Assembly (NCBI GenBank): GCA_022820805.1 | Contig: JAJEEV010000009.1 | Coordinates: forward strand, 1 to 64,000 | From: Acidimicrobiia bacterium | GTDB lineage: Bacteria > Actinomycetota > Acidimicrobiia > Acidimicrobiales > Aldehydirespiratoraceae | Reading direction: 5' to 3' | DNA length: 64,000 nt | In this document: positions 25,833-33,834 of the stretch, one piece after another | Layout: each line of letters opens with the position of its first letter | Position numbering within the stretch: the stretch's first letter is position 1 | Position numbers and translations under genes: made by a program | Notes under the pieces: model-generated | Databases searched by the model: none | Told to the model about the DNA's origin: nothing | What the model saw: only the letters and a program-made list of their open reading frames with translations

Positions 25833-26659
25833 GGCACTGCTCCTTGGGGTCTCGGGTCGTCGTCGTCCGCGTCGAGGGCTTGGAGGAACTCCTCCAGTTC
25901 GGCGCCGTCGATCTGCAGCTTGTGCTCAGCAGCAGGGTAGACGCCGGACTCCACGTCGGCCCGGTACTCGCCGTAGGCGGCCACCCGCTCGTCGTGGAGG
26001 CGCTCGTAGGCAGCCTGGAAGTCGCGGTACTTCTTGGAGTGGCGCGGGTAGTGGCCCGTGTTCGATCCCAGGATGTCCATGCTGAACAGGTACTGGGCGT
26101 CGCATCCGGCTCCCGACCCCATCGAGATCAGGAAGAGCGAGCTCCGCTGGGATATGGCGGCTGCGACCGGCTCGGGCACGAGCTCGATCTCCGCCGCGAA
26201 CGCGCCGGCATCCTCCAGGGCTCTGGCCTGGCGCCACACCCGCAGCGCGCTCCCGGCCGTCTTGCCCACCGCCCGGTAGCCGCCGTACCAGGTGCGGTGG
26301 GTGGGGATGAAGCCGATGTGGCCCACTACCGCCAGTCCCTCGGCGGCGAGCCGGGCCACCGTGTCGAGCCCGGCCGCGCAGTACACCGCGTCGGCGCCCA
26401 GGCGGTACATGGCCATGCCCATGCGCAGGTACTCGTCGGTGGTGGCGTGGACGCCGTAGGCCAGCGCAGCGATGATGAACGTGGTGGGGGCGGCCTCGCG
26501 GACCTCGCGGCTCATCATCTCGTCGGGCAGGCACATCATGTCGAGCCCCGCCTCCTCAACTGCCCGGACCTCCTCCAGAGACAGCACGAAGACGTCGGTC
26601 AGCTGGCGGTTTCCCTTGCCGGCGACGAGTTCTGCGACGGTCGGCTTGGCCCGAGTCAT
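25802..26659 (-). CDS. Ketopantoate hydroxymethyltransferase (PanB)-like protein of catabolic context
   Basis: 285 residues. The C-terminal half aligns well with PanB: VVGHIGFIPTHRTWYGGY, a LEDAGAFAAEIELVPE stretch, SMGSGAGCDAQ, GHYPRHSKKY and DVESGVYPAAEHK. The N-terminal half is diverged: the usual VGDSLGM and second metal-Asp regions are replaced by CLPDEMMSREV and AALAYGVHAT. PanB joins formaldehyde equivalents to 2-oxoisovalerate for coenzyme A synthesis; here the gene leads a catabolic unit with two amidohydrolases and a Rieske oxygenase and has no panC or panD neighbour. A related retro-aldol or C-C bond reaction on a breakdown product is an inference. The promoter region holds the TTTGAT-N3-ATCAAA operator. 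Confidence 0.75.
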   Translation of the reverse strand: MTRAKPTVAELVAGKGNRQLTDVFVLSLEEVRAVEEAGLDMMCLPDEMMSREVREAAPTTFIIAALAYGVHATTDEYLRMGMAMYRLGADAVYCAAGLDTVARLAAEGLAVVGHIGFIPTHRTWYGGYRAVGKTAGSALRVWRQARALEDAGAFAAEIELVPEPVAAAISQRSSLFLISMGSGAGCDAQYLFSMDILGSNTGHYPRHSKKYRDFQAAYERLHDERVAAYGEYRADVESGVYPAAEHKLQIDGAELEEFLQALDADDDDPRPQGAVPWAEMTRPPK

Positions 26660-26681
26660 CCCCTGAAGAAAACCACAAGAC

Positions 26682-26696
26682 TTTGATAGGATCAAA
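26682..26696. promoter_or_regulatory. Operator: inverted repeat TTTGAT-AGG-ATCAAA in a divergent promoter
   Basis: A perfect 6-bp-arm inverted repeat with a 3-bp centre sits between the divergent PanB-like (ATG 26659) and aldo/keto reductase (ATG 26705) genes. The left flank AC extends the match with the second copy at 35761-35779. TAGGAT (26687-26692), a possible -10 for the rightward gene, lies inside it, so a bound protein would probably repress. The XRE-cupin protein encoded at 28881-29492 is the candidate regulator. Confidence 0.7.
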
Positions 26697-26704
26697 CACG
26701 CTCC

Positions 26705-27640
26705 ATGCAAGATCGGTCGGACGAGGTAGAGCTGGGACGGACCGGGCTCAGGGTCGGGCGCTTGGCGATGGGCACCGCCCCGCTGGCCACGATCTTCTGG
26801 GGCAACGACGCCGGCACCGCGGAGCGGACCGCGGCCCGGGCGCTGGAGCGGGGCGTCGGGTTCTTCGACACCGCCCCCTTCTACGGGCTGGGCGAGGCCG
26901 AGCGCCGTCTGGGCCGGGCCCTGGCTGCGGCCGAGGGGCAGCCACTCCCGGTCATCGCCACTAAGGCCGGCCGCCTGCTGACCCAGGGCACCGACGGCTC
27001 CGTCGACGTGTGCTTCGACTTCAGCTACGGGGCGGCCAAGCGGTCGTTGGAGTCGAGCCTGGAGCGCCTCGGCGTCGACCGGGTCGACATCGTCCACATC
27101 CACGACCCCGACGACCACATCCATGAGGCGCTGGAGGGCACCTACCCGGCGCTGTTGGACCTGCGCGATGAGGGCGTGATCAAAGCGGTGTCTCTGGGCA
27201 CCAACTCGGTCGCCACCGCGGCCGTCTTCCTCGAGCGGGCCGACCTCGACTGCATGCTGGTGGCCGGCCGCTACACGCTGCTCGACCGATCGGCGGCGGC
27301 GCTGATCGACGCCTGCACCCGGCTGGGGGTGGCGTACCTGGCGGCCGGCGTCTTCAACAGCGGCGTGCTGGCCCGGCCCCGGGCCGGCTCGTGGTACGAC
27401 TACGGCCCGGCGTCGGACGACACCCTCGAGAGGGTCGCGGCCATCGACTCCGTCTGCCAGCGTCACGGCGTGCCGCTCCGGACCGCCGCGGTGAACTTCC
27501 CGCTCACCAACCCGGGCGTCGCCGCCGTGGTGGTCGGGATGGCCGCGCCTGCGGAGGTGGACGAGAATCTGGACGCGCTGGAGGCCCCGGTGCCCGACGA
27601 GTTGTGGCAGGAGTTGCAGGGAATGGAGATGCAAGCATGA
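26705..27640 (+). CDS. Aldo/keto reductase (L-fucose/pyridoxal dehydrogenase-like)
   Basis: 311 residues of the AKR TIM-barrel family. Catalytic D55 and Y60 (FFDTAPFYG), K87 (ATKAGR) and a His in VHIHDPDD (131/133) form the tetrad. The opening LGRTGLRVGRLAMGTAPLA and overall length fit the branch with D-threo-aldose 1-dehydrogenase, L-fucose dehydrogenase and pyridoxal 4-dehydrogenase. It would oxidise a cyclic hemiacetal or aldehyde, or reduce a carbonyl, with NAD(P). It is the first gene of the rightward unit, directly after the operator. The dehydratase gene begins 13 bp after its stop, which suggests the two act in sequence on a polyol-like or sugar-acid fragment. Confidence 0.88.
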   Translation: MQDRSDEVELGRTGLRVGRLAMGTAPLATIFWGNDAGTAERTAARALERGVGFFDTAPFYGLGEAERRLGRALAAAEGQPLPVIATKAGRLLTQGTDGSVDVCFDFSYGAAKRSLESSLERLGVDRVDIVHIHDPDDHIHEALEGTYPALLDLRDEGVIKAVSLGTNSVATAAVFLERADLDCMLVAGRYTLLDRSAAALIDACTRLGVAYLAAGVFNSGVLARPRAGSWYDYGPASDDTLERVAAIDSVCQRHGVPLRTAAVNFPLTNPGVAAVVVGMAAPAEVDENLDALEAPVPDELWQELQGMEMQA

Positions 27641-27653
27641 GGGAGCGACCGAC

Positions 27654-28844
27654 ATGAGAATCGAGAGCGTGCGGGCTGTGCTCGCCGGCTACCGCAAGAT
27701 CGACCCCGACATGGAGCGCAGCTTCGCTCTGGTGCGAATCGAGACCGACGACGGCACCGTCGGCTGGGGCGAGTCCTCTACCAACTGGGGCCACTCCTAC
27801 CCGACGGTGTTCCGGGCCGCGGTGGACGACGTGTGCTCAAGGCACCTGGAGGGACGGGACCCGCTGGCCATCCGCGATCGCATCGCCGACCTTCAGGTGG
27901 CCCTCGACGGCTACCTCGGCTGGGAGGGCCTCTCCAGCCAGACCATCGGCGCGGTGGAGATCGCACTGTGGGACATCCTCGGCAAGACCCTGGGCGCGCC
28001 GGTCCACCAGCTGCTGGGCGGCAGCGCCTACCCGATCCCGCTGTACGGCACCGGCACCACCATGTTCGAGGAGAGCGCCCAATGGCACGCCCACTACTTC
28101 GACCAGTGCTTGGACCTGGGGTTCGCGGGGGTGAAGGTACGCCTCGGCCGCACCATCGACGGCGACACCGAGGCGGTGGCCACCGTGCGTGAGCACATCG
28201 GCGCCGGCAAGTTGATGGGCGTCGACTCGTACTGGTTCCACGACCCGGACTCGGCCATCGAGCTGTGCCGGCGGATCGCCCCCTACGGCATCCACTTCTT
28301 CGAGGAGCCGGTGCCCCAGTACCAGATCGAGGGCCTGGAGCGGCTGCAGCACAACTCGCCGATCCGGGTGGCGGTGGGGGAGCGAGTCTACTCTCCCCGC
28401 ATGTACGCCGAGCTCGCCCGCCGCGACGCCGCCCGGGTCTTCGAGCCCGACGCCACGCTCACCGGCGGCATCCTCAACTGCCTGGAGATCGTCGGCATCG
28501 CGGCCCGTTCCTCGATAGAGGTCATCCCCCACGTCGGGGGGCCGACGGTGGTGGGACTGGCCGCCAACCTCCACTGGGCCACCGCGGCGAGGGTGCGGCT
28601 CTGCGAGTACGACATAGACCCCCACCAGCCCATGATCACCGACATCGGCCACAATCCCGGCCTGGCCCTCACCGACCTGGGCGGGGGGCACATCACCGCC
28701 CCCGCCGGGCCGGGTCTCGGCGTCGACGTGGACGAGGACAAGCTGGCCGCGCACCCCCACCGGGAGGGCGACACCTACGCGGAGCTGTTCCCCGAGCACG
28801 AGTCGGGCCGCACCGCGGCCGGCGCCGGACCGTCGGACGGCTGA
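27654..28844 (+). CDS. Mandelate racemase/enolase-superfamily dehydratase or racemase
   Basis: 396 residues. The N-terminal capping domain (1-125) is followed by a TIM barrel. Metal ligands are D191 (GVDSYW), E217 (FFEEPV) and E243 (VGERVY). The catalytic base on strand 2 is K161 in KVR. A His-Asp dyad of the mandelate racemase subgroup is visible as H293 (IPHVGG) and D266 (FEPDAT). Such enzymes abstract the proton alpha to a carboxylate and either dehydrate a sugar acid or racemise. GGGAG lies 8 nt before the ATG. Coupling to the aldo/keto reductase supports an acid-sugar dehydratase; the specific substrate cannot be read. Confidence 0.87.
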   Translation: MRIESVRAVLAGYRKIDPDMERSFALVRIETDDGTVGWGESSTNWGHSYPTVFRAAVDDVCSRHLEGRDPLAIRDRIADLQVALDGYLGWEGLSSQTIGAVEIALWDILGKTLGAPVHQLLGGSAYPIPLYGTGTTMFEESAQWHAHYFDQCLDLGFAGVKVRLGRTIDGDTEAVATVREHIGAGKLMGVDSYWFHDPDSAIELCRRIAPYGIHFFEEPVPQYQIEGLERLQHNSPIRVAVGERVYSPRMYAELARRDAARVFEPDATLTGGILNCLEIVGIAARSSIEVIPHVGGPTVVGLAANLHWATAARVRLCEYDIDPHQPMITDIGHNPGLALTDLGGGHITAPAGPGLGVDVDEDKLAAHPHREGDTYAELFPEHESGRTAAGAGPSDG

Positions 28845-28867
28845 CGAGCGGCCGAAAGCCCCCCGGT

Positions 28868-28873
28868 TAGCCT
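28868..28873 (+). promoter_or_regulatory. Possible leaderless -10 for the XRE-cupin regulator
   Basis: TAGCCT ends 7 nt before the ATG at 28881 and there is no ribosome-binding sequence, so the regulator may also be transcribed from its own leaderless promoter inside the unit. No -35 of good quality is seen. Confidence 0.35.
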
Positions 28874-28880
28874 CCCGACG

Positions 28881-29492
28881 ATGGCAGCCAGCGCCCAGCC
28901 CCAGCCGCAGCCCCGGAGCGACCACGACAGCCGCGCCCTCGAGGAGCTGGGCCAGGCCGTGCGCGGCCGCCGCAACCAGCTCGGCCTGACGCTGAGCCAG
29001 GTCGCCGACCGGGCCGGCCTGTCGGTCCCGTTCCTCAGCCAGGTGGAGACCAGCTTCGCGGCCCCCAGCCTCACATCGCTGTTCGCCATCGCCAGGGTGT
29101 TGGAGACCACCCCCGAAAGGCTGCTGGCCGGCCCGGTGTCGGCCGACGTGGTGGTGACGCCCCGCGAGGAGGGCCCGCGTTACGACATCACCGACGCGCC
29201 CCAGACCGCGTTCCGCCGCCAGCTCACCGGCCTGGACGAGCCGTTCAGTGCGGCCGAGTACGTGGTCGAGCCCGGCTCGCAGCTCGGCGGGTTCTTCGCC
29301 TCGGAGGGCCGGGAGATGATCCACGTGACCTCCGGGATGCTGGCGGTCGACCTCGACGACGGCGACGGCCACATCGTCACCCACCGCCTGGCCGCGGGCG
29401 ACACGATGATCTACTCCACCGCCACCCGTCACCGCTGGCACCATCTCGGCGCCGAGACCACCCGCTTCGTCCATGTCTCGGCCCCCGGCTAG
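28881..29492 (+). CDS. XRE-family transcriptional regulator with cupin domain
   Basis: 203 residues. A helix-turn-helix of the XRE type spans about 22-82 (RRNQLGLTLSQVADRAGLSVPFLSQVE, with the second helix around LSVPFLSQVET). A cupin effector-binding domain fills 110-203, including the EPGSQLGGFFA and GREMIHVTSGML strands and the AAGDTMIYSTATRHRWHH metal/ligand-site region. Such regulators (PuuR/SutR-like) sense small metabolites and usually repress local catabolic genes. It is the third gene of the aldo/keto reductase-dehydratase unit and lies between the two halves of the supercluster. It is the best candidate to bind the TTTGAT-N3-ATCAAA repeats at 26682 and 35761. Confidence 0.87.
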   Translation: MAASAQPQPQPRSDHDSRALEELGQAVRGRRNQLGLTLSQVADRAGLSVPFLSQVETSFAAPSLTSLFAIARVLETTPERLLAGPVSADVVVTPREEGPRYDITDAPQTAFRRQLTGLDEPFSAAEYVVEPGSQLGGFFASEGREMIHVTSGMLAVDLDDGDGHIVTHRLAAGDTMIYSTATRHRWHHLGAETTRFVHVSAPG

Positions 29493-29525
29493 CCCCCGAT
29501 ACCAGGCCCGCACCGTGGCGCGGGG

Positions 29526-30320
29526 TCAGGGCTCTATGAGGGGGAAGACCTCTCCGGCCACCCGGTCGCCGGTGCTCAGGCCGTGGGGGAGCATCCTCCA
29601 GAAGACGGCGGCCTGCTCGCCCAGGTCGAGGTAGCGGGTGTCGGGATGGGCGTAACGGGTCGACAGCCTCCGGAAGGGTCGGTCGGCCACCTCGCGGATG
29701 CCGGTCGAGTGGAGCATCCGGGAGTCGATGGCCACTGCGTCGCCGGCCTTCAGGTCCCAGGTGGTGACCGGGAACCCTTCGGGGTCGGCGTCGATGTCGG
29801 GGACGGGCTCCAGCTCGGAGCCACCGCCGATGGTGGTCGTCGATGACGAGAACTCGATCGGCGCGTAGGTGACACCGGTGGCGTGGGAGCCCTCCACCAC
29901 CCGCAGCGCGGCGTCGGCGGTCACGTCGTCGAGGGTCACCCAGATCGTGGCGAAGGGCCGGTCGAGGTTGTAGTAGGGGTGGTCCTGGTGCCAGGGGCTG
30001 CGCGACACCGCTCCGGGCTCCGAGCAGAACCACTGGTCCTCGATCAGCACCGCGGCGTCGGCGCCGCACAGCTCCGCGCCCAGCGCGGGCACCGGCGACG
30101 AGTGGGTCACCTCGGCGATGTCGGGGTCGTCGAACCAGCGGAACAGGTCGCTGTCGACCTTCAGCTCCCCCGGCGGCGACAGCACCCCGTAGAACTGGCT
30201 CGGGCTGGCCTGGCAGCGCTCGATGGCAGCCTGGAGGCGCTCGCACCAGCGCCGATCCAGCAGTCCTGGCACGACCACCACGCCCCGCTCCTCGAAGGCC
30301 GCCCGCCGCTCGGTGCCCAT
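29526..30320 (-). CDS. Phytanoyl-CoA dioxygenase (PhyH)-family Fe(II)/2-oxoglutarate oxygenase
   Basis: About 264 residues of double-stranded beta-helix type. The facial triad is His and Asp in SPWHQDHPYY (about 115-124) and a distal His in MLHSTG, followed by an Arg-containing strand (RRLSTRYAH) for 2-oxoglutarate. It would hydroxylate an unactivated carbon or demethylate with O2 and 2-oxoglutarate in the cytoplasm. I chose ATG 30320, which has GGAG 8-9 nt upstream and begins 13 bp after the Rieske alpha stop; GTG 30344 would overlap that gene. It closes the transporter-Rieske operon and is convergent with the regulator gene. It adds a third oxygenase type to the cluster. Confidence 0.85.
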   Translation of the reverse strand: MGTERRAAFEERGVVVVPGLLDRRWCERLQAAIERCQASPSQFYGVLSPPGELKVDSDLFRWFDDPDIAEVTHSSPVPALGAELCGADAAVLIEDQWFCSEPGAVSRSPWHQDHPYYNLDRPFATIWVTLDDVTADAALRVVEGSHATGVTYAPIEFSSSTTTIGGGSELEPVPDIDADPEGFPVTTWDLKAGDAVAIDSRMLHSTGIREVADRPFRRLSTRYAHPDTRYLDLGEQAAVFWRMLPHGLSTGDRVAGEVFPLIEP

Positions 30321-30333
30321 CGTCGTGTCTCCG

Positions 30334-31608
30334 TCAGCGGGCACGGGTGGCCGCGGGAGCGGTCATCAGCCCGGCGTAGTGGGCGAGGTAGCGACGCTGG
30401 GGCGCCTCGGAGGTGATCGGGCCGCGGATCGTGCCGTCGGTGGCGCGGTCGTCCGGGAGCCCGCGGCTCATGTCGATCCACTCCATCTCCGGTACCGACA
30501 GGCCCCGCTGGACCCGTTCGAACATGTCGAGGTCGTCGGGGGTGCCGAAGTTCACGAAGTCCTCGTCCACCCGGAGGCGCAGCAGGTCGATCTCGGGCGG
30601 TGCCCCTGGTGCGGAGGTGAGCCACAGGTTCAGCCGGGTACGGTCCACCGCCACCGGCTCCACCACCAGCAGCTGGTTGCCGACGAAGATCAGGTTCGGG
30701 AACAGCGACAGGTTCACCATGCTGCCCGTGGCCAGGTCGAGCAGTTCGGTGGCTCCGGCGTCCACCAGCGCCGACTCCAGCGGCTCCCGGAACGGCACGT
30801 CGCGCATGGTGGCCCACGGCCCCTGGGGTATGCCCGGGCGCTGGTCGACCACCATGTGGCCGTTGCGCAGAGCCTTGGACACCATCGGCGTCGATCCGGG
30901 GTCGCGGGCCAGCACCGTCTCCACGTCCACGGTAGAGCCGAGCGTGTTGTAGGAGTGGTGGGCGAAAGTGGCATGCAGGCCGTCGGCCGCGTTGTCCCAC
31001 GACAGCTTCCAGTTGCCGGCGAACTCCAGGAGCTGCGGTGAGCCCATCACCGCCAGCTCGCCGCCGGGATGCCGGTCGATGATGATGTCGAACGCCTCGA
31101 CAGCCTCACCCAGCCAGCAGTCGAGCGGCTCGGGGTCGGCGTTGAGGGTGGCGAACACGAAGCCCCGGTAGGTGGCGGTCGCCAGCCGGCCCAGCGACAG
31201 CGTCGAGTAGTCCTCCACAGGGTGGTCCGACGGGAACGGGATGGCCACCAGCTGCCCGTCGGGCGTATAGGTCCAGCCGTGGTAGGGGCACACGAAGCGC
31301 TTGGCGCAGCCACTGGACTCCGCGGCCAGCACCGTGCCCCGGTGCGCGCACCGGTTCAGGAGCACGTTCACGTCGCCGTCGCGGCTCCGCGTCATCAGCA
31401 CGGGCCTCAGGCCCAGCGTGGTGGTGCGGTAGTCACCCGGGTCGGGGATCTCGCTCTCATGGCCCACGTAGCACCAGGACGCTGCGAACACGCGGGTCAT
31501 CTCCGCCTCGAAGATCGCCGGATCGGTGTAGATGCGGCGGTGAACCCGGTGGGGCTGCACCAGCTCGCCGAAGTCGGCGACTACGGGATCGATGTTGGCG
31601 GCGGTCAT
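30334..31608 (-). CDS. Aromatic-ring-hydroxylating dioxygenase, alpha subunit
   Basis: 424 residues. Rieske ligands are C87/H89 (CAHRG) and C107/H110 (CPYHGW). The catalytic iron site is WDNAADGLHATFAHH with D209, H212 and H217. Length and motif spacing match large subunits of two-subunit dioxygenases of the benzoate/biphenyl/anthranilate group. A beta subunit gene directly precedes it, so an alpha3beta3 enzyme that cis-dihydroxylates a ring is expected. ATG 31608 has AGGGG at 7 nt; the GTG at 31614 lies too close to that site. Ferredoxin and reductase partners are not encoded nearby, so electrons must come from elsewhere in the genome. Confidence 0.9.
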   Translation of the reverse strand: MTAANIDPVVADFGELVQPHRVHRRIYTDPAIFEAEMTRVFAASWCYVGHESEIPDPGDYRTTTLGLRPVLMTRSRDGDVNVLLNRCAHRGTVLAAESSGCAKRFVCPYHGWTYTPDGQLVAIPFPSDHPVEDYSTLSLGRLATATYRGFVFATLNADPEPLDCWLGEAVEAFDIIIDRHPGGELAVMGSPQLLEFAGNWKLSWDNAADGLHATFAHHSYNTLGSTVDVETVLARDPGSTPMVSKALRNGHMVVDQRPGIPQGPWATMRDVPFREPLESALVDAGATELLDLATGSMVNLSLFPNLIFVGNQLLVVEPVAVDRTRLNLWLTSAPGAPPEIDLLRLRVDEDFVNFGTPDDLDMFERVQRGLSVPEMEWIDMSRGLPDDRATDGTIRGPITSEAPQRRYLAHYAGLMTAPAATRAR

Positions 31609-31618
31609 AGTCACACCC

Positions 31619-32215
31619 CTACAGCAGAAAGCTCGGATTGCGCACGCCGGTTGCGAGGGCGGGAACGACGAGGATCTTGGTGCGCCGCCGGAGGTCGTCG
31701 CCGACGAGTTCGTGGATCTGGTAGGCGGCCAGCTGCTGGTGGCGGTTGTGGCGGTGCTCGTCGATCAGGACGGTGGAGCGGGTCACGACACCTCGCGGCC
31801 CGTCCCAGGCCTCGACGCTGCCGACGACACGGGTGGTGCGCGACGGCGGCTGCTGGCCCCACGCCGACGGGTCGCAGCGCCACTCGATCCGCTCGGCCAG
31901 CCGCCGATGGTCATCGAGCAGCAGCGACTGGTCGTTGCCGGGGTGGGCCCGATCCGACAGCGGCACCCACAGCACCGCGTCGTCGGTCCATCCGTCCAGC
32001 CAGTCCTCGAAGCGACCGGCGTCCAGCAGCCGGGCCTCGTGGGCCAGCGCGGCCGCGGCGGTGGCGGACAGGTCCGGGTCGGCTAGCGGGCGACCGTCCA
32101 TCCCCGACAGCAGCTCGGCCAGCTCTTCGTAGCGGGCCAGGACGGCGGCCGGGGCGTCGGCGGCCGCAGAGCCGGAGGGGCCGGGGCCGGGAACGTCTGC
32201 CGCGGCGACCGTCAT
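31619..32215 (-). CDS. Aromatic-ring-hydroxylating dioxygenase, beta subunit
   Basis: 198 residues of the SnoaL-like/NTF2 fold used by dioxygenase small subunits. Typical segments are EARLLDAGRFEDWLDGWTDDAVLWVPL (about 60-86), DDHRRLAERIEWR and a C-terminal strand RRRTKILVVPALATG. The first about 25 residues are a Gly/Ala/Pro-rich extension. The small subunit is structural and helps hold the alpha trimer. Its ATG overlaps the permease stop in ATGA and it ends 10 bp before the alpha gene. Tight coupling of transporter and dioxygenase genes is direct evidence that the imported compound, or its product, is ring-oxygenated. Confidence 0.88.
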   Translation of the reverse strand: MTVAAADVPGPGPSGSAAADAPAAVLARYEELAELLSGMDGRPLADPDLSATAAAALAHEARLLDAGRFEDWLDGWTDDAVLWVPLSDRAHPGNDQSLLLDDHRRLAERIEWRCDPSAWGQQPPSRTTRVVGSVEAWDGPRGVVTRSTVLIDEHRHNRHQQLAAYQIHELVGDDLRRRTKILVVPALATGVRNPSFLL

Positions 32216-33834
32216 CGTGAGATTCCCGGAGCCATGCGCTCGAGGGTACGGAGCTCGAACGCGGCCACCAGCCAGTAGCCGATCACAGCCACGATCGTCA
32301 GGACCGCCACCGACACCCAGAGGATCTTGAAGTCGTTGCGGGTGAAGGCGGTGACCATCACCGCCCCGATCCCGTCGCCGGTGGCCAGCCACTCGGCCAC
32401 GGTGGCGCCCAGCAGCGAGGTGGGAACCGCGATGCGGGCCGAGGCCAGCAGGGCGGGCACCGACGTCGGCAGGTAGGCGTTGCGCACGTTGGCCGTGGAG
32501 GTGGCGTCGTAGGACCTGAGCACGTCGAGGATCCCCTCCGGTGTGCGGGTCATGGCCGTGTAGCAGTTGACCAGCGTCGGGAAGAACGACATCACGGCCA
32601 CGATTGCGGTGGTGGTCAGCAGGCCCCGCCCGACGAACAGGATGATCACCGGCGTGGTGACGATGATCGGGATCGACCGCAGCGCCACCGCGATCGGCAT
32701 CAGGGCCCGCTCCAGCCACGGGACCAGGATGAACACGAGCGCGGTCACCAGCGCCCCGGCAAGGCCGACCACGTAGCCCAGTGATGTGGTCCACAAGGTG
32801 GTGCCCAGTGCCCCGAAGATCAGCGAGCGGGTTTCGGCCGCCTCGGCTTCGGAGAACAACTCGGCCCACACATCGATGGGCGTCTTGGCGAAGAACGGCT
32901 CGATCCCGAACACCCACAAGAACGCGTACCAGAAGACGAACACCACCGCGATGGGGGCCAGCAGCCCGGCCAGCCGGTTGAGCAGGCCGGGCTCGACCCG
33001 GGCCACAGGCACTGCGCCCACATCCAGTGCGGGCGACCACGGGCACAGGTACCGGCCCAGCGCTCCGATGGCCAGGTATCCGCCGGTGGCTACGATGGTG
33101 GACAGCACCGCGATCACCCAGATCCGGTCGGTCTGGAGGGCGCCGAGGGCCCTGACGGTGAGGATCCCCAGGCCGCGGTGCGCGCCGGTGAACTCGCCCA
33201 CCACCGCGCCGAGGAAGGCGGCCGGCGCGGCGATCTGCAGCCCGGCGAACAGCGCCGGGACCGAGGCCCGCAGCCGCACGGTGCCGAAGGCGACCAGCCG
33301 GCCCCGGCCGTAGGAGCGGATCACGTCGAGAGCGCTGCCCGGCGCCAGGTCGAAGCCCAACAGCGCGGCCACGTAGGTGGTGAACACCACAGCCAGCGCC
33401 GACAGTGCGATGGGGGTGGCGTTGCCCGGTCCGGTGATCAGGCGCAGGATCGGGGCCACCGCGATGAACGGCAGGCAGAAGATGGTCAGCACCACCGCAC
33501 CGATGCTGCGCCGCAGCCACGGCACCAGCGTCGCGGTCACGGCCAGTGCCATGGCGGCCAGGTTCCCCCACAGGAACCCCCAGGCCGCCGTCTTGGTCGA
33601 GTGCCACAGATTGCGCAGGTAGAGGCCGCGGAACTCGAAGAACTCGGCCACCACCGCGGTGGGCGGCGACAGCCGGTACGAGCCCGCGTAGACCGTGCGG
33701 GCCAGCAACTCCCACAGCAGCAGCACTGCGACCCCGACCGCCGCACTCAGGATCCGCGGCGGCACCCGGTCGAGCCGGCTGCCTCCTGGGGGACGGGTCG
33801 GCGCGTCGGCCGCGGCCTCGGTGGCGGCGTTCAA
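32212..33834 (-). CDS. ABC transporter permease, two permease domains fused (SsuC/TauC type)
   Basis: 540 residues, about twice the usual 250-280 of this family. Each half carries a set of about six membrane helices and an EAA-type loop: LDVIRSYGRGRLVAFGTVRLRASVPALFAGL in the first and LDVLRSYDATSTANVRNAYLPTSVPALL in the second. The halves are clearly paralogous, so one polypeptide supplies both membrane subunits that normally come from a homodimer. The TTG start (33834) overlaps the ATPase stop in a TTGA. It moves substrate delivered by the NMT1/SsuA-like binding protein across the inner membrane. Confidence 0.88.
   Translation of the reverse strand: MNAATEAAADAPTRPPGGSRLDRVPPRILSAAVGVAVLLLWELLARTVYAGSYRLSPPTAVVAEFFEFRGLYLRNLWHSTKTAAWGFLWGNLAAMALAVTATLVPWLRRSIGAVVLTIFCLPFIAVAPILRLITGPGNATPIALSALAVVFTTYVAALLGFDLAPGSALDVIRSYGRGRLVAFGTVRLRASVPALFAGLQIAAPAAFLGAVVGEFTGAHRGLGILTVRALGALQTDRIWVIAVLSTIVATGGYLAIGALGRYLCPWSPALDVGAVPVARVEPGLLNRLAGLLAPIAVVFVFWYAFLWVFGIEPFFAKTPIDVWAELFSEAEAAETRSLIFGALGTTLWTTSLGYVVGLAGALVTALVFILVPWLERALMPIAVALRSIPIIVTTPVIILFVGRGLLTTTAIVAVMSFFPTLVNCYTAMTRTPEGILDVLRSYDATSTANVRNAYLPTSVPALLASARIAVPTSLLGATVAEWLATGDGIGAVMVTAFTRNDFKILWVSVAVLTIVAVIGYWLVAAFELRTLERMAPGISR

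Noticed and set aside
26660-26700. Minus-strand -10/-35 for the PanB-like gene
   Set aside because: No hexamer pair with acceptable spacing was found on that strand.
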